A stretch of 64,000 nt of DNA from an uncultured Oenococcus sp. (GTDB lineage: Bacteria; Bacillota; Bacilli; Lactobacillales; Lactobacillaceae). Position numbers and translations under genes: made by a program. The number at the start of each line of letters is the position of its first letter. Position 1 is the first letter of the stretch. The DNA lies in NCBI GenBank assembly GCA_934229385.1, contig CAKQDH010000001.1, positions 243,128-307,127 on the forward strand, given 5' to 3'. This document shows, piece after piece, positions 8,631 through 19,263 of the stretch. The notes beneath the pieces are model-generated. The model ran no database searches. It saw nothing but the letters and a program-made list of their open reading frames with translations, and was not told the DNA's origin.

Positions 8631-11063
8631 TTATTTAGCCACTATATTTACAATTTTGTCAGGTATTGCAATTATTTTAAGGATTTTTTTACCTGTTACT
8701 AGCCTAGAAATTCTTTGGTTATTCTGGGCTATTTTTGAAAGTTCTTTAGAAGAAGACCCTCTTTTAACTTTAATGACAGACTTTACTTTACCGTTAATTT
8801 GAACAGCTATTTTAACTTCTTGTGTAAAAAGCATATTTTTATCATAGGAAGGCCACTTAGAATAAGTAATTGTATCTTTATTACCCATAATTTGCCATAA
8901 TTCTTCTGTTATATGGGGAGCAACCGGATTTAATAATTGTAAAAAAATCTGCATATATTTTTTATAAAGCTTTTTATTTTTATACGCGCTATTAATAAAT
9001 ATCATCATCTGTGAGATAGCAGTATTAAAATGCATGGATTCATAATCTTCAGTAACTTTTTTTACCGTAATATTAAAAATTTGGTCCATTTTATGATCAT
9101 TTTCATCAACTATTTGGGGGTTAATTGAATTTTCATTAGTTGGTACAAAAATTCTCCAAACCCGATCCAAATATTTTTTTATACCTATTAAACTCTTTGT
9201 ATTCCAAGGCTTAGATTGCGTTAAAGGCCCCATAAACATTTCATAAGTTCTTAAAGTATCTGCACCATATTTTTCTACAATTTCATCTGGATTTACTACA
9301 TTACCCTTAGATTTTGACATCTTCTCATGATTTTTTCCTAAAATCATACCCTGAGTAACAAGCTTTTGAAAGGGTTCATCAGTAGGCGAAACCCCAATAT
9401 CATAAAGAAATTTATTCCAAAATCTAGCATATAACAAATGTAAAACAGCGTGTTCAGCTCCACCAATATAAAGATCAACGTTCATCCAATATTTTAACTT
9501 TTCCGGATCAGCTAATACTTTATTATTTTTTGGGTCAATATATCTAAGAAAATACCAAGAAGATCCAGCCCATTGGGGCATCGTATTAGTTTCTCTTTTT
9601 CCCTTAACACCATCACTTCTAGTTACATTCACCCATTTAGGATCATTTGCTAAGGGAGATTGACCGTTACCAGGAGATTTTAGTTGTTCTTTATTAAGAT
9701 GAGGTAATTTAAGTGGCAATTGATCCTCTGGAACCAAAGTTGTAGTCCCATCATCCCAATGAATAATTGGTATCGGCTCCCCCCAATAACGTTGTCTAGA
9801 AAAAATCCAATCTCTTAACCTATAATTAATTTTTTTGGCTCCAAATTTATTTTTGGTTAGCCATCTAATAATTTTTTTAATCGCTAATTTATTATTAAAA
9901 CCATTTAAAAAACTAGAATTTATATGCTTACCATCACCTGTATAAGCATCATCTTTTATGTCTCCTCCTTCAATGACTTTTTTAATAGGCAAATGAAACT
10001 TCTTAGCAAATTCAAAATCACGACTATCATGGGCAGGAACCGACATAACCGCTCCTGTTCCATAGCTTGAAAGAACATAATCAGCAACCCAAACAGGTAT
10101 TTTTTGTTTATTAGCGGGGTTAATAGCAAAGGCACCAGTAAAAACACCCGTTTTATTTTTATTTAAAGCTGTTCTTTCTAAATCAGATTTAGTAGCCACA
10201 TTTCTTTTATATTTTTCTACCTGCTTTTTTTGTTCCGGAGTTGTTATTTTATTAACTAATTTATGTTCTGGAGATAAAACAATATAAGAAGCACCGAAAA
10301 TAGTGTCAGGACGTGTTGTAAAAACATTTATTTTTTCTTTATGCTTTTCAATTGTAAATATAATAGAAGCACCGGTAGAACGCCCAATCCAATTCCTTTG
10401 TTGCTCTTTAATAGGTTCCGGCCAATCTATTTTATCTAAATCTTTTAACAAACGGTCAGCATATTTAGTTATCCTCAAAACCCATTGTTTCATAGGAACA
10501 CGGTAAACAGGATAATCTCCTCGTTCAGTTTTTCCATTAACAACTTCTTCATTAGAAACAACTATTCCTCCTCCCGGAAAATCAGGAGCCCAATTTACAG
10601 TTATTTTATCTTCGTAAGCAAGGCCCTTTTTATAAAGTTGTTCAAAAATCCATTGCGTCCATTTATAATAACTAGGGTCAGTAGTATTTATTTCACGATC
10701 CCAATCATAAGAAAAACCTAAAGATTGAATTTGTTTTTTAAAACGTTCAATATTTCTTTTAGTGAAGTCAGCTGGATTGTTCCCAGTTTTAATAGCGTAT
10801 TGTTCCGCCGGTAAACCAAAAGCATCCCAGCCCATGGGCTGTAAAACATTATACCCCTCCATTCTTTTAAAACGTGCCATAATATCTGTTGCTGTATAAG
10901 ATTCAGGATGGCCCACATGAAGACCTTGCCCAGAAGGATAAGGGAACATGTTCATAACATAATATTTTTTCTTTTTAGAAGATGCTGGAAAAGTTTTGAA
11001 AGTTCGATTATTGTTCCAATATTTTTGCCATTTTTTTTCAATTTTTTTAAAATTATAGCCCAT
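8631..11063 (-). CDS. leuS: Leucyl-tRNA synthetase
   Basis: Class I aminoacyl-tRNA synthetase that charges tRNA-Leu in the cytoplasm. It is 810 residues, the normal bacterial length. The HIGH motif appears as HVGH at residues 49-52 within [14 protein letters not shown] and the KMSKS loop at residues 581-585. Between them lies the large CP1 editing domain ([12 protein letters not shown] and [12 protein letters not shown]). AGAGG is five bases before the ATG. Expression is governed by the T-box leader directly upstream, so it should rise when uncharged tRNA-Leu accumulates. Confidence 0.97.
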   Translation of the reverse strand: MGYNFKKIEKKWQKYWNNNRTFKTFPASSKKKKYYVMNMFPYPSGQGLHVGHPESYTATDIMARFKRMEGYNVLQPMGWDAFGLPAEQYAIKTGNNPADFTKRNIERFKKQIQSLGFSYDWDREINTTDPSYYKWTQWIFEQLYKKGLAYEDKITVNWAPDFPGGGIVVSNEEVVNGKTERGDYPVYRVPMKQWVLRITKYADRLLKDLDKIDWPEPIKEQQRNWIGRSTGASIIFTIEKHKEKINVFTTRPDTIFGASYIVLSPEHKLVNKITTPEQKKQVEKYKRNVATKSDLERTALNKNKTGVFTGAFAINPANKQKIPVWVADYVLSSYGTGAVMSVPAHDSRDFEFAKKFHLPIKKVIEGGDIKDDAYTGDGKHINSSFLNGFNNKLAIKKIIRWLTKNKFGAKKINYRLRDWIFSRQRYWGEPIPIIHWDDGTTTLVPEDQLPLKLPHLNKEQLKSPGNGQSPLANDPKWVNVTRSDGVKGKRETNTMPQWAGSSWYFLRYIDPKNNKVLADPEKLKYWMNVDLYIGGAEHAVLHLLYARFWNKFLYDIGVSPTDEPFQKLVTQGMILGKNHEKMSKSKGNVVNPDEIVEKYGADTLRTYEMFMGPLTQSKPWNTKSLIGIKKYLDRVWRIFVPTNENSINPQIVDENDHKMDQIFNITVKKVTEDYESMHFNTAISQMMIFINSAYKNKKLYKKYMQIFLQLLNPVAPHITEELWQIMGNKDTITYSKWPSYDKNMLFTQEVKIAVQINGKVKSVIKVKRGSSSKELSKIAQNNQRISRLVTGKKILKIIAIPDKIVNIVAK

Positions 11064-11086
11064 TTAAACCTCTATATTTGAAATTA

Positions 11087-11298
11087 AAATAAAAAACGCC
11101 TTGTGAATAAAACAGGACGATTTTATCGCGGTACCACCTGAATTTCGCCAAGGCGCACTTATTTATTAATTTTTTATAATTTAAAACAAAAAAGTTTATC
11201 AGCCGAGTTCAAAAGTAAATTTTACGAATTTTCAGCATAAAAATCATTATTCGCTCTCTAAAAAAATTTTTTCTTTTTACTACTGCTGAATGATTATA
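11087..11298 (-). promoter_or_regulatory. T-box leader controlling leuS (Leu CUC specifier)
   Basis: Read on the minus strand, the antiterminator carries the invariant T-box AGGTGGTACCGCG (plus 11127-11139). A terminator follows, with stem CGCCTTG/CAAGGCG (11149-11155 with 11097-11103) and a TTTTTTATTTT tail. Upstream lie AGAGAGCGAA and a specifier region GAACTCGGCTGA, in which CTC (plus 11205-11207) reads as leucine, matching the downstream leuS. A TATAAT-like -10 (11293-11298) falls just before the metK stop. The T-box and terminator are certain; the specifier position is my best reading. Confidence 0.9.
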
Positions 11299-11306
11299 TT
11301 ATAAAC

Positions 11307-12482
11307 TTAAACATTATTTTGTTTAATAAAAGACTCGATTTTTTCAACATAGTTAAGTTGCTCCCATGGAAGATCAAGATCTGAACGACCAAAATGGCCA
11401 AAAGTAGCTGTTTGCAAATAAATAGGCCTCAAAAGATTTAATTCTTTAATAATTGAGAGTGGACGAAAATCAAAAAAATTACTGATTATTTGATAAATCT
11501 CTTCTAAAGGAACTTTATTTGTACCAAAAGTATTTATATTTATAGATGTTGGCTTTGAAACACCGATAGCATAGCTCACTTCTATTTCGATTTTTTTAGC
11601 TAATTTAGCTGCTACTAAATTTTTAGCTACATAACGAGCATAATAAGCTCCCGATCTATCAACTTTAGTAGCATCTTTACCAGAAAAAGAGCCTCCACCA
11701 TGATGCGCAGCTCCACCATATGTATCAACTATAATTTTTCTTCCACTTAATCCAGAATCAGCTTGAGGACCACCTATCGTCCAAAGCCCAGCAGGATTTA
11801 TATAAAATTTAGTTTTTTCATCTACTAATTCAGTTGGTAAGACAGGAGCAATAATATCTTCAGATACTTTTCCTCTCAAGTCTTCTAACTCTAAGCCTTC
11901 TATATGTTGTGTAGAAAGTACTACCGAGGAAATTCTCTTTGGTTTTCCACCATCATCGTATTCAATAGAAACTTCACTTTTTCCATCTGGACGAAGATAA
12001 CTGCTATTTCCGTTTTTTTCTCGAACCTTTTTTAATTGCTTTACTAAGGCATGAGAAAGCTTTAAAGAAAGTGGGATATACTCTGGGGTTTCATCACTAG
12101 CATACCCATAGACAATACCTTGATCACCAGCTCCTAATTGATCAGGATCATCTTCAGCTTTGTTTACAGCTGAAGAAATTTGGGAAGATTGTTCTACAAT
12201 TTTATTAGAAACATTAACAGAATCATAAGTAAAACCAAGAGAAGGCTCTACATACCCTATTTTCTTGATTATATCAGTTGCAATATGCCTTATATTTACA
12301 TAAGCACTAGTAGTTAGTTCACCAAAAATAGATACATCTCCAGTGGAAACAGTAACTTCAATTGCACTATGAGCATGAGGATCTTGTTTTAAAACTTCAT
12401 CTAATATTCCATCAGCGATTTGGTCTGCCACCTTATCTGGATGACCATTCGCTACAGATTCACTTGTAAAAAATTTAGTCAT
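11307..12482 (-). CDS. metK: S-adenosylmethionine synthetase
   Basis: Makes SAM from methionine and ATP in the cytoplasm. It is 391 residues from the chosen ATG ([17 protein letters not shown]), which has AAAGAGAG about nine bases upstream; an upstream in-frame extension of nine residues has no support. Family motifs are GHPDKVADQ near residue 13, [12 protein letters not shown] near residue 110 and the phosphate loop [17 protein letters not shown] near residue 260. The roughly 180 bases upstream, shared with a divergent gene, show no recognisable SAM riboswitch. Confidence 0.96.
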   Translation of the reverse strand: MTKFFTSESVANGHPDKVADQIADGILDEVLKQDPHAHSAIEVTVSTGDVSIFGELTTSAYVNIRHIATDIIKKIGYVEPSLGFTYDSVNVSNKIVEQSSQISSAVNKAEDDPDQLGAGDQGIVYGYASDETPEYIPLSLKLSHALVKQLKKVREKNGNSSYLRPDGKSEVSIEYDDGGKPKRISSVVLSTQHIEGLELEDLRGKVSEDIIAPVLPTELVDEKTKFYINPAGLWTIGGPQADSGLSGRKIIVDTYGGAAHHGGGSFSGKDATKVDRSGAYYARYVAKNLVAAKLAKKIEIEVSYAIGVSKPTSININTFGTNKVPLEEIYQIISNFFDFRPLSIIKELNLLRPIYLQTATFGHFGRSDLDLPWEQLNYVEKIESFIKQNNV

Positions 12483-12617
12483 ATAACTATCTCTCTTTAA
12501 AAATAACAAATTTATCAGTTTCCTAATTCCAATTTACTTTAGCACTTAACTATTACAAGAGCCTTACTAATAACTTTATAAACGACAACATTAATAGACT
12601 AACAAAAAATAAAGAAT

Positions 12618-12647
12618 TTTACTTTTTTTAATCCCAATATTTATAAT
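12618..12647 (+). promoter_or_regulatory. Promoter of the orphan membrane protein gene
   Basis: TTTACT and TATAAT (12642-12647) with an 18-base spacer. The expected transcription start is only about 5-8 bases before the ATG at 12661, so the mRNA would be nearly leaderless. Confidence 0.45.
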
Positions 12648-12660
12648 TTAATAAGAAAAG

Positions 12661-13440
12661 ATGTTCATTAAAAATTTAAAAACCAAAAATTTGAAAAAAA
12701 TAATCGAAACAGAAACTCCCAAAACCCCCTTTTCAATGATTGCCATGGTAATCACATCAATTTCAATAACTTTATCAGTTTTTCTATTTATAAATTATAA
12801 GTTAGTTCCGGTTAATTTTTTTAAAAATAATTTTAGTGAACTTTTTTTATTTTTTTACCTTATTTTGAATTCCATAATTTTTTATTTTTCTTTTACAAAT
12901 AATATAAATAGTTCTGCTATTTATAATTCTGGAATTTTTATCTCTATAATATTAGAATTTGCCATTTTATTAAAATTAAAGAACCAGTTAGATACCTATG
13001 AAATTAATTTACTATTTATTTTAAGTTTTTTTATTGTATTACTTATTTTCAATTTTTTAAGATTACGATCGTTGTTAGGATTATTAGCTTTTTCATTTAT
13101 GGTTTCATTTAATTTTCCACTTATATTTTTAACAAAAAGTAATTTTTTAAATGGCACCTTTTTAAAAAATGCTATTTTTCTTTTTTTAACATTGATTTTT
13201 TTTATGGAACCTATTTTTATTCAATTAAAAGAACTAGAATACCCGCTTAATATATTCTTGGGATTTATATTAATAATTAGTAACATAATAAATGGCATAA
13301 ATATTTGGCTAATATTGAATTTATTTTTAATTATTTTTGCTGATATTTTACTGGTATATCTAGGCTTATATCAAAAATATCATTTACCCACATTTTCTTT
13401 ACTCATGTTTATATCAATTATCTTTTTAATCAATGAATAG
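12661..13440 (+). CDS. Unknown integral membrane protein, about eight helices
   Basis: I do not recognise this 259-residue protein. After a basic N-terminus (MFIKNLKTKNLKKIIE) it is almost continuous hydrophobic sequence dominated by Phe, Ile, Leu and Asn, with about eight candidate membrane segments and few charged residues between them. No transporter or enzyme motif is visible. It is one of the few plus-strand genes, divergent from metK, with no clear Shine-Dalgarno (AAGAAAAG touches the ATG) and a TATAAT box 13 bases upstream. In lactobacilli a membrane protein gene often neighbours metK, but I cannot assign it to a family. The uninterrupted length in such AT-rich DNA supports a real gene. 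Confidence 0.65.
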   Translation: MFIKNLKTKNLKKIIETETPKTPFSMIAMVITSISITLSVFLFINYKLVPVNFFKNNFSELFLFFYLILNSIIFYFSFTNNINSSAIYNSGIFISIILEFAILLKLKNQLDTYEINLLFILSFFIVLLIFNFLRLRSLLGLLAFSFMVSFNFPLIFLTKSNFLNGTFLKNAIFLFLTLIFFMEPIFIQLKELEYPLNIFLGFILIISNIINGINIWLILNLFLIIFADILLVYLGLYQKYHLPTFSLLMFISIIFLINE

Positions 13441-13692
13441 AAAATAGGGAAAATAAGCCTAAATAAAAAATACATTAACCAGTTTATAATTAACCCAAAA
13501 TTAAAGAAACTAAATATTTTTAATTAATAAAACTACTGAATACGAAAAAACAATTTTGTTAATCCTTTAGTTTTATTCACCTTACTTTAAATTAAAGAAA
13601 TATTTAAACTCACCTTTATCTGTAGCTTAATAACCCAATATATTTTTACTTTTTAAAATCATAAATAAAAAATTAGAATTAAATCATTAATA

Positions 13693-13763
13693 AGGTGGTA
13701 ACGGGATTCGAACCCGTGATAACGGTTTTGCAGACCGTAGCCTTACCACTTGGCGATACCACC
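13693..13763 (-). tRNA. tRNA-Cys (GCA)
   Basis: A 71-base cloverleaf on the minus strand: acceptor GGTGGTA/TACCACC, anticodon stem ACGGT/ACCGT with loop CTGCAAA (anticodon GCA), T-arm CGGGTTCGAATCCCG and discriminator U73, as expected for cysteine. CCA is not encoded. It stands alone, downstream of typA. The 250 bases between the orphan membrane gene and this tRNA show no gene. Confidence 0.95.
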
Positions 13764-13901
13764 AAAAGAAATCTGGTCTTATAATAAATAAACTTACTAT
13801 CATATTTAAAAATAAGAACAGAAAAAAATCAAACATAAACTATTTTTAAAAAATAAATCAAAACAGACAAAACATTAAAAATTAAAATCTTCTTTAAAAA
13901 T

Positions 13902-15749
13902 CTAAACTTTTTTATTATTTTTATGTCGAGCTGCTTTTTCTCGAGCATTAGTCTTAAGTATTGTTTTTCTTAAACGAATAGATTGAGGAGTTATTTCAAC
14001 TAATTCATCTTCATTCAAAAATTCAATTGATTGTTCTAAACTGAGATGCGTTGGGGTTTTAATAACTGCAGTTGTATCTTTTGTTGAAGAACGAACATTA
14101 CTTTGGTTCTTAGTTTTGGTGATATTAACAGAAATATCATTTTCACGAGAACTAGAACCAATAATCATTCCTTCATAAACTTTGGTTCCTGGATCAACAA
14201 AAATTGTTCCTCTATCTTCTATTCCCATAATTGCATATGTGGTTACTTGGCCCTGACTGATAGAAACCAAGGCTCCATTACGTCTTCCTGGATTCCAACC
14301 TGTAATTACAGGACGATATTCTCGATAAGTATGATTATAAATACCGTAGCCCTTTGTTTGGCTCATAAGCTCATTTGAATAACCTACCAAGCCTCTTGAA
14401 GGTACCACAAAATGCATTCTAGTTTGCCCATTGTTTTGGGGCTTCATATCGAGCATTTCTCCCTTTCTTTCAGATAAAGATTGAATAATTGAACCAGTAT
14501 ATGCATCAGGCGTGTCAATTAAAACATCTTCAAAAGGCTCACAGCGTTTCCCATTTATTTCTCTATAAATAACCTTTGGTTTTCCAGCTTGTAGTTCAAA
14601 ACCTTCTCTTCTTAGAGTTTCAATCAAAATAGACAAATGAAGTTCACCACGTCCGGAAACAATCCATGTTCCTGGAGTATCCGTATCCCTTACCCTTAGA
14701 GAAACATCTGTATGAAGTTCTGTCTTTAAACGATTTTCAAGTTGTCGAGCAGTTACGTATTTTCCTTCCCTACCAGCAAAAGGAGAATCATTGGTTCTAA
14801 AAATCATCTGCATTGTCGGCGGATCAATTCTTAATGGAGGTAGTGCTTTCGGCTCCTTAATATCAGCAACTGTTTCTCCAACGTTTATTTCTTCCATTCC
14901 CGAAACAGCTATCAAATCTCCGGCTTTGGCTTCATTAATATTTATTTTTTTTAGACCCATAAAACCCATTAATCTAGTGACACGAAAATTCTTTTTTGTT
15001 CCATCTAATTTCAAAACAGTAACATGGTCACCTACTTTAATCGTTCCTTGAAATATTCTACCAATGCCAATGCGTCCTACAAAATCATTATAATCTAACA
15101 TGGCTACCTGAAATCGTAATGGGCCATTTGAATTATCTTCAGGAGCAGATATGTATTTAAAAACGGTGTCAAAAACAGGCTTCATAGTATGCTTCTGTTT
15201 AGATAAATCAGAAGAGTAACTACTAGTACCATTTATTGCAGAAGCATAAATAACAGGAAAATCTAACATTTCATCATCAGCCCCTAATTCAATAAATAAA
15301 TCAAGAACTTGATCAACTACTTCTTTAGGCCTTGCCCCCGGACGATCTACTTTATTTATGATAACTATTGGCGTTAAATGTTGCTCAAAAGCTTTTTTTA
15401 AAACAAAACGAGTTTGAGGCATTGTTCCCTCAAAAGCATCTACAACTAATAAAACACCATCAACCATAGTCATAATACGCTCTACTTCTCCTGCAAAATC
15501 CGCGTGGCCAGGAGTATCGACTATATTAATCTTTTTATCACCAACTTTAATTGCGGTATTTTTTGAAAGGATAGTAATCCCCCGCTCCTTTTCGATAGGG
15601 TTAGTATCCATCGCACGATCAGCAATTTGTGTATGTGAATCAAAGGTATTTGATTGCTTAAGCATTTCATTAACCAAAGTTGTTTTACCATGATCTACAT
15701 GAGAAACTATAGCTATATTTCTAATATCATTTCTTAATTTTTTTGTCAT
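13902..15749 (-). CDS. typA: GTP-binding ribosome-associated protein TypA (BipA)
   Basis: Translational GTPase of the EF-G/LepA class, 615 residues, involved in ribosome assembly and stress or cold adaptation in other bacteria. G motifs are HVDHGKTT (residues 17-24), ERGITI, DTPGHADF, NKVD and SAING. The C-terminal half has the TypA-specific LSERKGEMLDM and SRGLVGYSNELM segments. AAAGGA is eight bases before the ATG. It is monocistronic, followed only by tRNA-Cys. Confidence 0.96.
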   Translation of the reverse strand: MTKKLRNDIRNIAIVSHVDHGKTTLVNEMLKQSNTFDSHTQIADRAMDTNPIEKERGITILSKNTAIKVGDKKINIVDTPGHADFAGEVERIMTMVDGVLLVVDAFEGTMPQTRFVLKKAFEQHLTPIVIINKVDRPGARPKEVVDQVLDLFIELGADDEMLDFPVIYASAINGTSSYSSDLSKQKHTMKPVFDTVFKYISAPEDNSNGPLRFQVAMLDYNDFVGRIGIGRIFQGTIKVGDHVTVLKLDGTKKNFRVTRLMGFMGLKKININEAKAGDLIAVSGMEEINVGETVADIKEPKALPPLRIDPPTMQMIFRTNDSPFAGREGKYVTARQLENRLKTELHTDVSLRVRDTDTPGTWIVSGRGELHLSILIETLRREGFELQAGKPKVIYREINGKRCEPFEDVLIDTPDAYTGSIIQSLSERKGEMLDMKPQNNGQTRMHFVVPSRGLVGYSNELMSQTKGYGIYNHTYREYRPVITGWNPGRRNGALVSISQGQVTTYAIMGIEDRGTIFVDPGTKVYEGMIIGSSSRENDISVNITKTKNQSNVRSSTKDTTAVIKTPTHLSLEQSIEFLNEDELVEITPQSIRLRKTILKTNAREKAARHKNNKKV

Positions 15750-15844
15750 TCAAAAAATCCTTTTTGAAAAATAATTTTTGAATCATCGCCGTATAATAAT
15801 ACACGAAAAATTCTTTAATGGCTAGCCTGATATACAATAAAAAT

Positions 15845-16411
15845 ATGATATTAATGAAAAACATCGTTAAGGACGGAAATCATATTCTTAGGGAAAAAGC
15901 TAAACCAGTTAAGTTCCCTCTCAATGAGAAAATAAAAAAAATTTCTAAAGATATGCTTGAATATTTACTTATATCACAAGATAAAGAAAAAAATAAAAAA
16001 TTTAATTTAAGACCAGGAGTTGGATTAGCAGGCCCTCAAGTGGGACAATCTTTACAAATAGCTGCCTTATTAATACCTTCTTACGAAAATAAAAATGATA
16101 AAAATCCATTTTATTTCAAAGGGGTAATTTATAATCCAAAAATTACTCGAGAATCAGCTAAGCGGGCCGCTCTTGAGGCGGGTGAGGGATGTTTATCTAA
16201 AAAAGATGATGTTCCTGGGCTTGTACCAAGAGCGGAAAAAATAACTGTTAAATATAATGATGAAAGGGGCAAAGAACATTTAATAAGACTAAAAAATTAC
16301 CCTGCAATCGTTTTCCAACATGAAATTGATCATTTAAAGGGGATCATATATTATGATCACATAAATACATTAAATCCTTGGAAAGCAGATAATATAACCT
16401 TAATTAGATAA
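15845..16411 (+). CDS. def: Peptide deformylase
   Basis: Metalloenzyme that removes the N-formyl group from nascent proteins; partner of Fmt, which is also encoded here. All three motifs are present: GVGLAGPQVG, EAGEGCLS (metal Cys) and HEIDH (two metal His and the catalytic Glu). I start at MILMKNIVKDGNHILRE, 188 residues, which matches the usual opening of lactobacillar deformylases; an ATG nine codons earlier is open but has no support. No Shine-Dalgarno is visible. An extended -10 (TG A TATACA, 15828-15836) ends eight bases before the ATG, so the message may be leaderless; another TATAAT lies at 15792-15797. It is convergent with rplS, and the 257 bases between hold nothing recognisable. 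Confidence 0.93.
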   Translation: MILMKNIVKDGNHILREKAKPVKFPLNEKIKKISKDMLEYLLISQDKEKNKKFNLRPGVGLAGPQVGQSLQIAALLIPSYENKNDKNPFYFKGVIYNPKITRESAKRAALEAGEGCLSKKDDVPGLVPRAEKITVKYNDERGKEHLIRLKNYPAIVFQHEIDHLKGIIYYDHINTLNPWKADNITLIR

Positions 16412-16668
16412 CAGACAAATATATTAAATTGCTACTTGTAAATTTAAAATATTTAAAATCACAATTATCAATAAAATAGGTTAAATCAAATTTTCCAAAT
16501 CTACATATAATAATTAAATATTTAGAGTTTATTAAAACCAAAAATTAATATATTTGGGGCTTTTTAAGTTACTAAAAATCTACTATTACCTGGAACATTT
16601 CTGCCATAAGGATTTCCATTAATCTAATTAAACAGCAAAAATTTCTTAATAAAAACTAAATTAAATAA

Positions 16669-17037
16669 TTATTTTTTCGTTCTTGTTCTTATACTTTCTT
16701 TAATACGGGCAGATTTTCCTCGTAAAGAACGTAAATAATATAATTTAGAGCGGCGAACATGTCCATAACGACTAACTTCTATTTTAGATACTCGAGGGGA
16801 ATGCAAGGGAAATGTTCTTTCCACTCCTACCCCAGATGAAACTTTTCTAACAGTATAATTAGCCGAAATTCCAAAACCTTTTTTTCTTATAACAGTACCT
16901 TCAAATAATTGGATACGTTCATTTTTGCCTTCAATAATACGAGCATAAACCCTTACAGTATCTCCAACACGAAAATTGGGAATATCATTATGTAATTGTG
17001 GTTTGCTCAAATTATCTAGTACTTTATTTTGTCTCAT
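16669..17037 (-). CDS. rplS: 50S ribosomal protein L19
   Basis: Structural ribosomal protein at the 30S-50S interface, 122 residues. It shows the family segments [15 protein letters not shown] and [19 protein letters not shown] and ends in a basic tail (RGKSARIKE). GGGAG lies ten bases before the ATG. It is the last gene of the rpsP-rimM-trmD-rplS cluster, about 96 bases after trmD. Confidence 0.97.
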   Translation of the reverse strand: MRQNKVLDNLSKPQLHNDIPNFRVGDTVRVYARIIEGKNERIQLFEGTVIRKKGFGISANYTVRKVSSGVGVERTFPLHSPRVSKIEVSRYGHVRRSKLYYLRSLRGKSARIKESIRTRTKK

Positions 17038-17133
17038 AATTTAATTGCTCCCATAAAAATATCATTAAAATTAAATACCATATATTAAGATACAGTATTA
17101 TTAATTGCGAAAAACCAAATTTTATTATAACAT

Positions 17134-17877
17134 CTAATCTTTTTTATCAAATTTTCTATTAATCTGCTCCAGAAATTTAAGTTCTTCTTTACTAAATTTT
17201 CTTTTTTTTAATAAGTCTGGCCGGCGAAGATAAGTCTTCTTTAATGACTCTTTTAATCTCCAATTTTTAATTTTTTTATGGTCACCACTCATTAAAACCT
17301 GTGGAACTTTTAGCCCATGAAAATTAGCAGGACGAGTATATTGAGGTTCTTCTAACAAATTATTTTGAAAACTTTCAGAGCTAGTCGAAAGACTATTTCC
17401 CAAAGCTCCATCTAAGAGCCTAACAATAGCATCAATCATAACCATTGTTGGAAGCTCCCCGCCTGTTAAAATGTAATCTCCAATACTTATTTCTTCATCT
17501 GCTAAAGATCTAATTCTTTCATCATATCCTTCATAGTGTCCAGAAATAAAAACTAAGTGCTTGTATTTAGATAAGTCTTTAGCCTTTTCATTGTTAAAAA
17601 CTAAACCAGTAGGATCTACTAAAATTATATGGCCCCTATCACCATTATTAATTTCTTTTATATGATCTATAGCAGAAAAGACAGGTTGAGGAGCCAATAA
17701 CATCCCAGCCCCACCTCCATATACTAAATCATCAACACTTTTTTGTTTATCCTGAGAATATTTTCTAAAATTTATTATATTAAAATTTACTAAATTTTTT
17801 TTTAAAGCCCTCCCTATAATTGATTCTTTTAAAGGAACAAACATTTCAGGAAATAAACTTAATACATCAATTTTCAT
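17134..17877 (-). CDS. trmD: tRNA (guanine-N1-)-methyltransferase TrmD
   Basis: SAM-dependent SPOUT-class enzyme that methylates G37 of tRNAs and prevents frameshifting. It is 247 residues, with knot-forming segments [22 protein letters not shown] and [13 protein letters not shown] and the tRNA-binding [14 protein letters not shown] region. Its ATG overlaps the end of rimM by 11 bases, with AGAAGGG within rimM acting as ribosome binding site. Confidence 0.97.
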   Translation of the reverse strand: MKIDVLSLFPEMFVPLKESIIGRALKKNLVNFNIINFRKYSQDKQKSVDDLVYGGGAGMLLAPQPVFSAIDHIKEINNGDRGHIILVDPTGLVFNNEKAKDLSKYKHLVFISGHYEGYDERIRSLADEEISIGDYILTGGELPTMVMIDAIVRLLDGALGNSLSTSSESFQNNLLEEPQYTRPANFHGLKVPQVLMSGDHKKIKNWRLKESLKKTYLRRPDLLKKRKFSKEELKFLEQINRKFDKKD

Positions 17878-18367
17878 CTAACCCTTCTAATAAATCTATT
17901 TTTACAAAAGATTTTCTTAAATCAATGACTTTTACTACTTGATCAATAAAGGGGATAAATATATTTTTTTTATTTTGTTTTCTTACTACCCAAACATCAT
18001 TTGCCTTAGTATGAAAACTATCAACGATTTTCCCGATATAATCATTATTTAAATCAAAAACTAAAAGACCTATTATTTGGCTTAAAAGATATTCCCCAGG
18101 TTTAAGAAGAACCTTTTGTTTTTTAGAAACAAAAATAAAGTGTTTTTCAAATTTTTTTATGTCATTAATATTATCAAAATATTTAAATTTTATTAGCCAA
18201 AAATCTTTAAAAGGTCGACTTTTGTCAACTATTAATTTTTCATTGTTAATAAAAACATATGAGCCCTTGGAAAATCTTTCTTCCGGAAAATCTGTAGTTG
18301 TCAAAACTTTAACTTCTCCGTTTATACCATGGGTATTAATTATTTTTCCAATTTTAACCTTATCCAT
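17867..18367 (-). CDS. rimM: Ribosome maturation factor RimM
   Basis: 16S rRNA-processing factor that assists assembly of the 30S head. It is 166 residues, opening with [20 protein letters not shown] (the RimM beta-barrel) and containing a PRC-barrel half with IGKIVDSF and [15 protein letters not shown]. It lies between rpsP and trmD as usual, but khpA (ylqC), which commonly sits between rpsP and rimM, is absent from the 112-base gap. No clear Shine-Dalgarno precedes the ATG. Confidence 0.95.
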   Translation of the reverse strand: MDKVKIGKIINTHGINGEVKVLTTTDFPEERFSKGSYVFINNEKLIVDKSRPFKDFWLIKFKYFDNINDIKKFEKHFIFVSKKQKVLLKPGEYLLSQIIGLLVFDLNNDYIGKIVDSFHTKANDVWVVRKQNKKNIFIPFIDQVVKVIDLRKSFVKIDLLEGLDEN

Positions 18368-18479
18368 TTCTTAAATCAGACGCTATTTAATAAAATTAAT
18401 ACTATCGAACCTAAAAATATTACATTAAAAATTAAAGCATTAAAAAATTATATTTTCCAAATATCAATTTATTATTTAA

Positions 18480-18770
18480 TTATTTTTTATTATTTTTGTT
18501 TTGTGTTCTTTTTGACTCAGAAAAACTTTTCATAATTCCAGCATTAGACAAAAGATTACGAACGGTTGTACTAGGCTTTGCCCCCTGCTTTAACCATTTT
18601 ATTATTTTATTTTCATCTAATTTTATATCTGCTGGTCTACTAATAGGATTATAATAACCAACCTCTTCTATAAACCGTCCTTGATTACGAAAACGAGAAT
18701 CAGCAACCACTATTCTATAAAAAGGACGTTTCTTTGCACCAAAAAGATGGAGACGTATTTTTACTGCCAT
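18480..18770 (-). CDS. rpsP: 30S ribosomal protein S16
   Basis: Ribosomal protein of 96 residues beginning [19 protein letters not shown], a textbook S16 opening. The frame stays open for a further 66 codons upstream, but that extension runs through a terminator and a mobile-element remnant; the AAAGGG nine bases before the chosen ATG decides the start. The protein has the family segment [15 protein letters not shown] and ends in a basic tail. Confidence 0.97.
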   Translation of the reverse strand: MAVKIRLHLFGAKKRPFYRIVVADSRFRNQGRFIEEVGYYNPISRPADIKLDENKIIKWLKQGAKPSTTVRNLLSNAGIMKSFSESKRTQNKNNKK

Positions 18771-18823
18771 ATTTCTAACCCTTTCTTTAAAAATTTCACC
18801 AAAAAATACTATAATTATTAAAA

Positions 18824-18859
18824 AAAAGTTTGTCAAGTTAAATAGGTTGACAAACTTTT
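18824..18859 (-). terminator. Strong terminator upstream of rpsP
   Basis: Perfect 13-bp stem AAAAGTTTGTCAA/TTGACAAACTTTT with a ten-base loop, followed on the minus strand by a run of eight T. No protein gene lies between it and the tuf terminator 400 bases upstream, so it must end some other transcript, possibly a non-coding RNA from the element remnant. Confidence 0.8.
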
Positions 18860-18892
18860 CCAATAAATTTATAAAACAATAATTATATAAAT

Positions 18893-19125
18893 TCTTAAGT
18901 CGACTACCACGGATTAAAACCCCTAGCTTGTGAATTCTAATATCGAGGAAATGTATAGATCTCCACAATTTGCTTAGATAAGCTGACTTCTAGATATATT
19001 TCTATATTCCAAAGTAGCAGTAGTTACCAAAGCGGATAAGTCCCCAAGTTGCCAAAGGGATTAGTTTAATTTTAGCTTGTATTCAACCCCATGAATGAAT
19101 TCACGGGATTTCTATCTAATTTTTC
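18893..19125 (-). mobile_element. Probable non-autonomous IS200/IS605-type element or remnant
   Basis: This 230-base island is less AT-rich than its surroundings and has no intact gene. At one end is the imperfect hairpin CCC-A-TGAAT-GA-ATTCA-C-GGG (19088-19107); at the other a GGATTAAAACCCCTAGCTTG block (18911-18930). TAGCTTGT is repeated near both ends (18924-18931, 19073-19080). Minus-strand reading gives short peptides such as QLGDLSALVTTATLEYRN, which I associate from memory with IS200/IS605 surroundings in lactobacilli, but I could not check this. Subterminal hairpins are typical of that family. No transposase or TnpB is present, so it would be a deletion derivative, possibly retaining the guide-RNA end of a lost tnpB. 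The assignment is tentative. Confidence 0.4.
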
Positions 19126-19263
19126 ATTAAATATTTCTATCAGTTAAAACTCGTTGATTATCTTATTAATCTAAGAATTTTTATTATTTATTTTTATTTT
19201 TTTAAAATAAAAACTCAATTAATACCGCATTTAAATTACAAAAAGTTACTAATAAATTAAAAA

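Noticed and set aside
9956..10918. Open frames antisense to or within leuS (and similar overlaps in other genes)
   Set aside because: They overlap well-supported genes, lack ribosome sites and encode no recognisable protein.
12483..12660. Possible SAM riboswitch before metK
   Set aside because: I searched for SMK-box and S-box core elements and saw none; only AT-rich sequence with promoters.
18771..18968. 66-residue N-terminal extension of ribosomal protein S16
   Set aside because: The extra frame crosses a terminator and the element remnant, and the S16 start has its own AAAGGG site.
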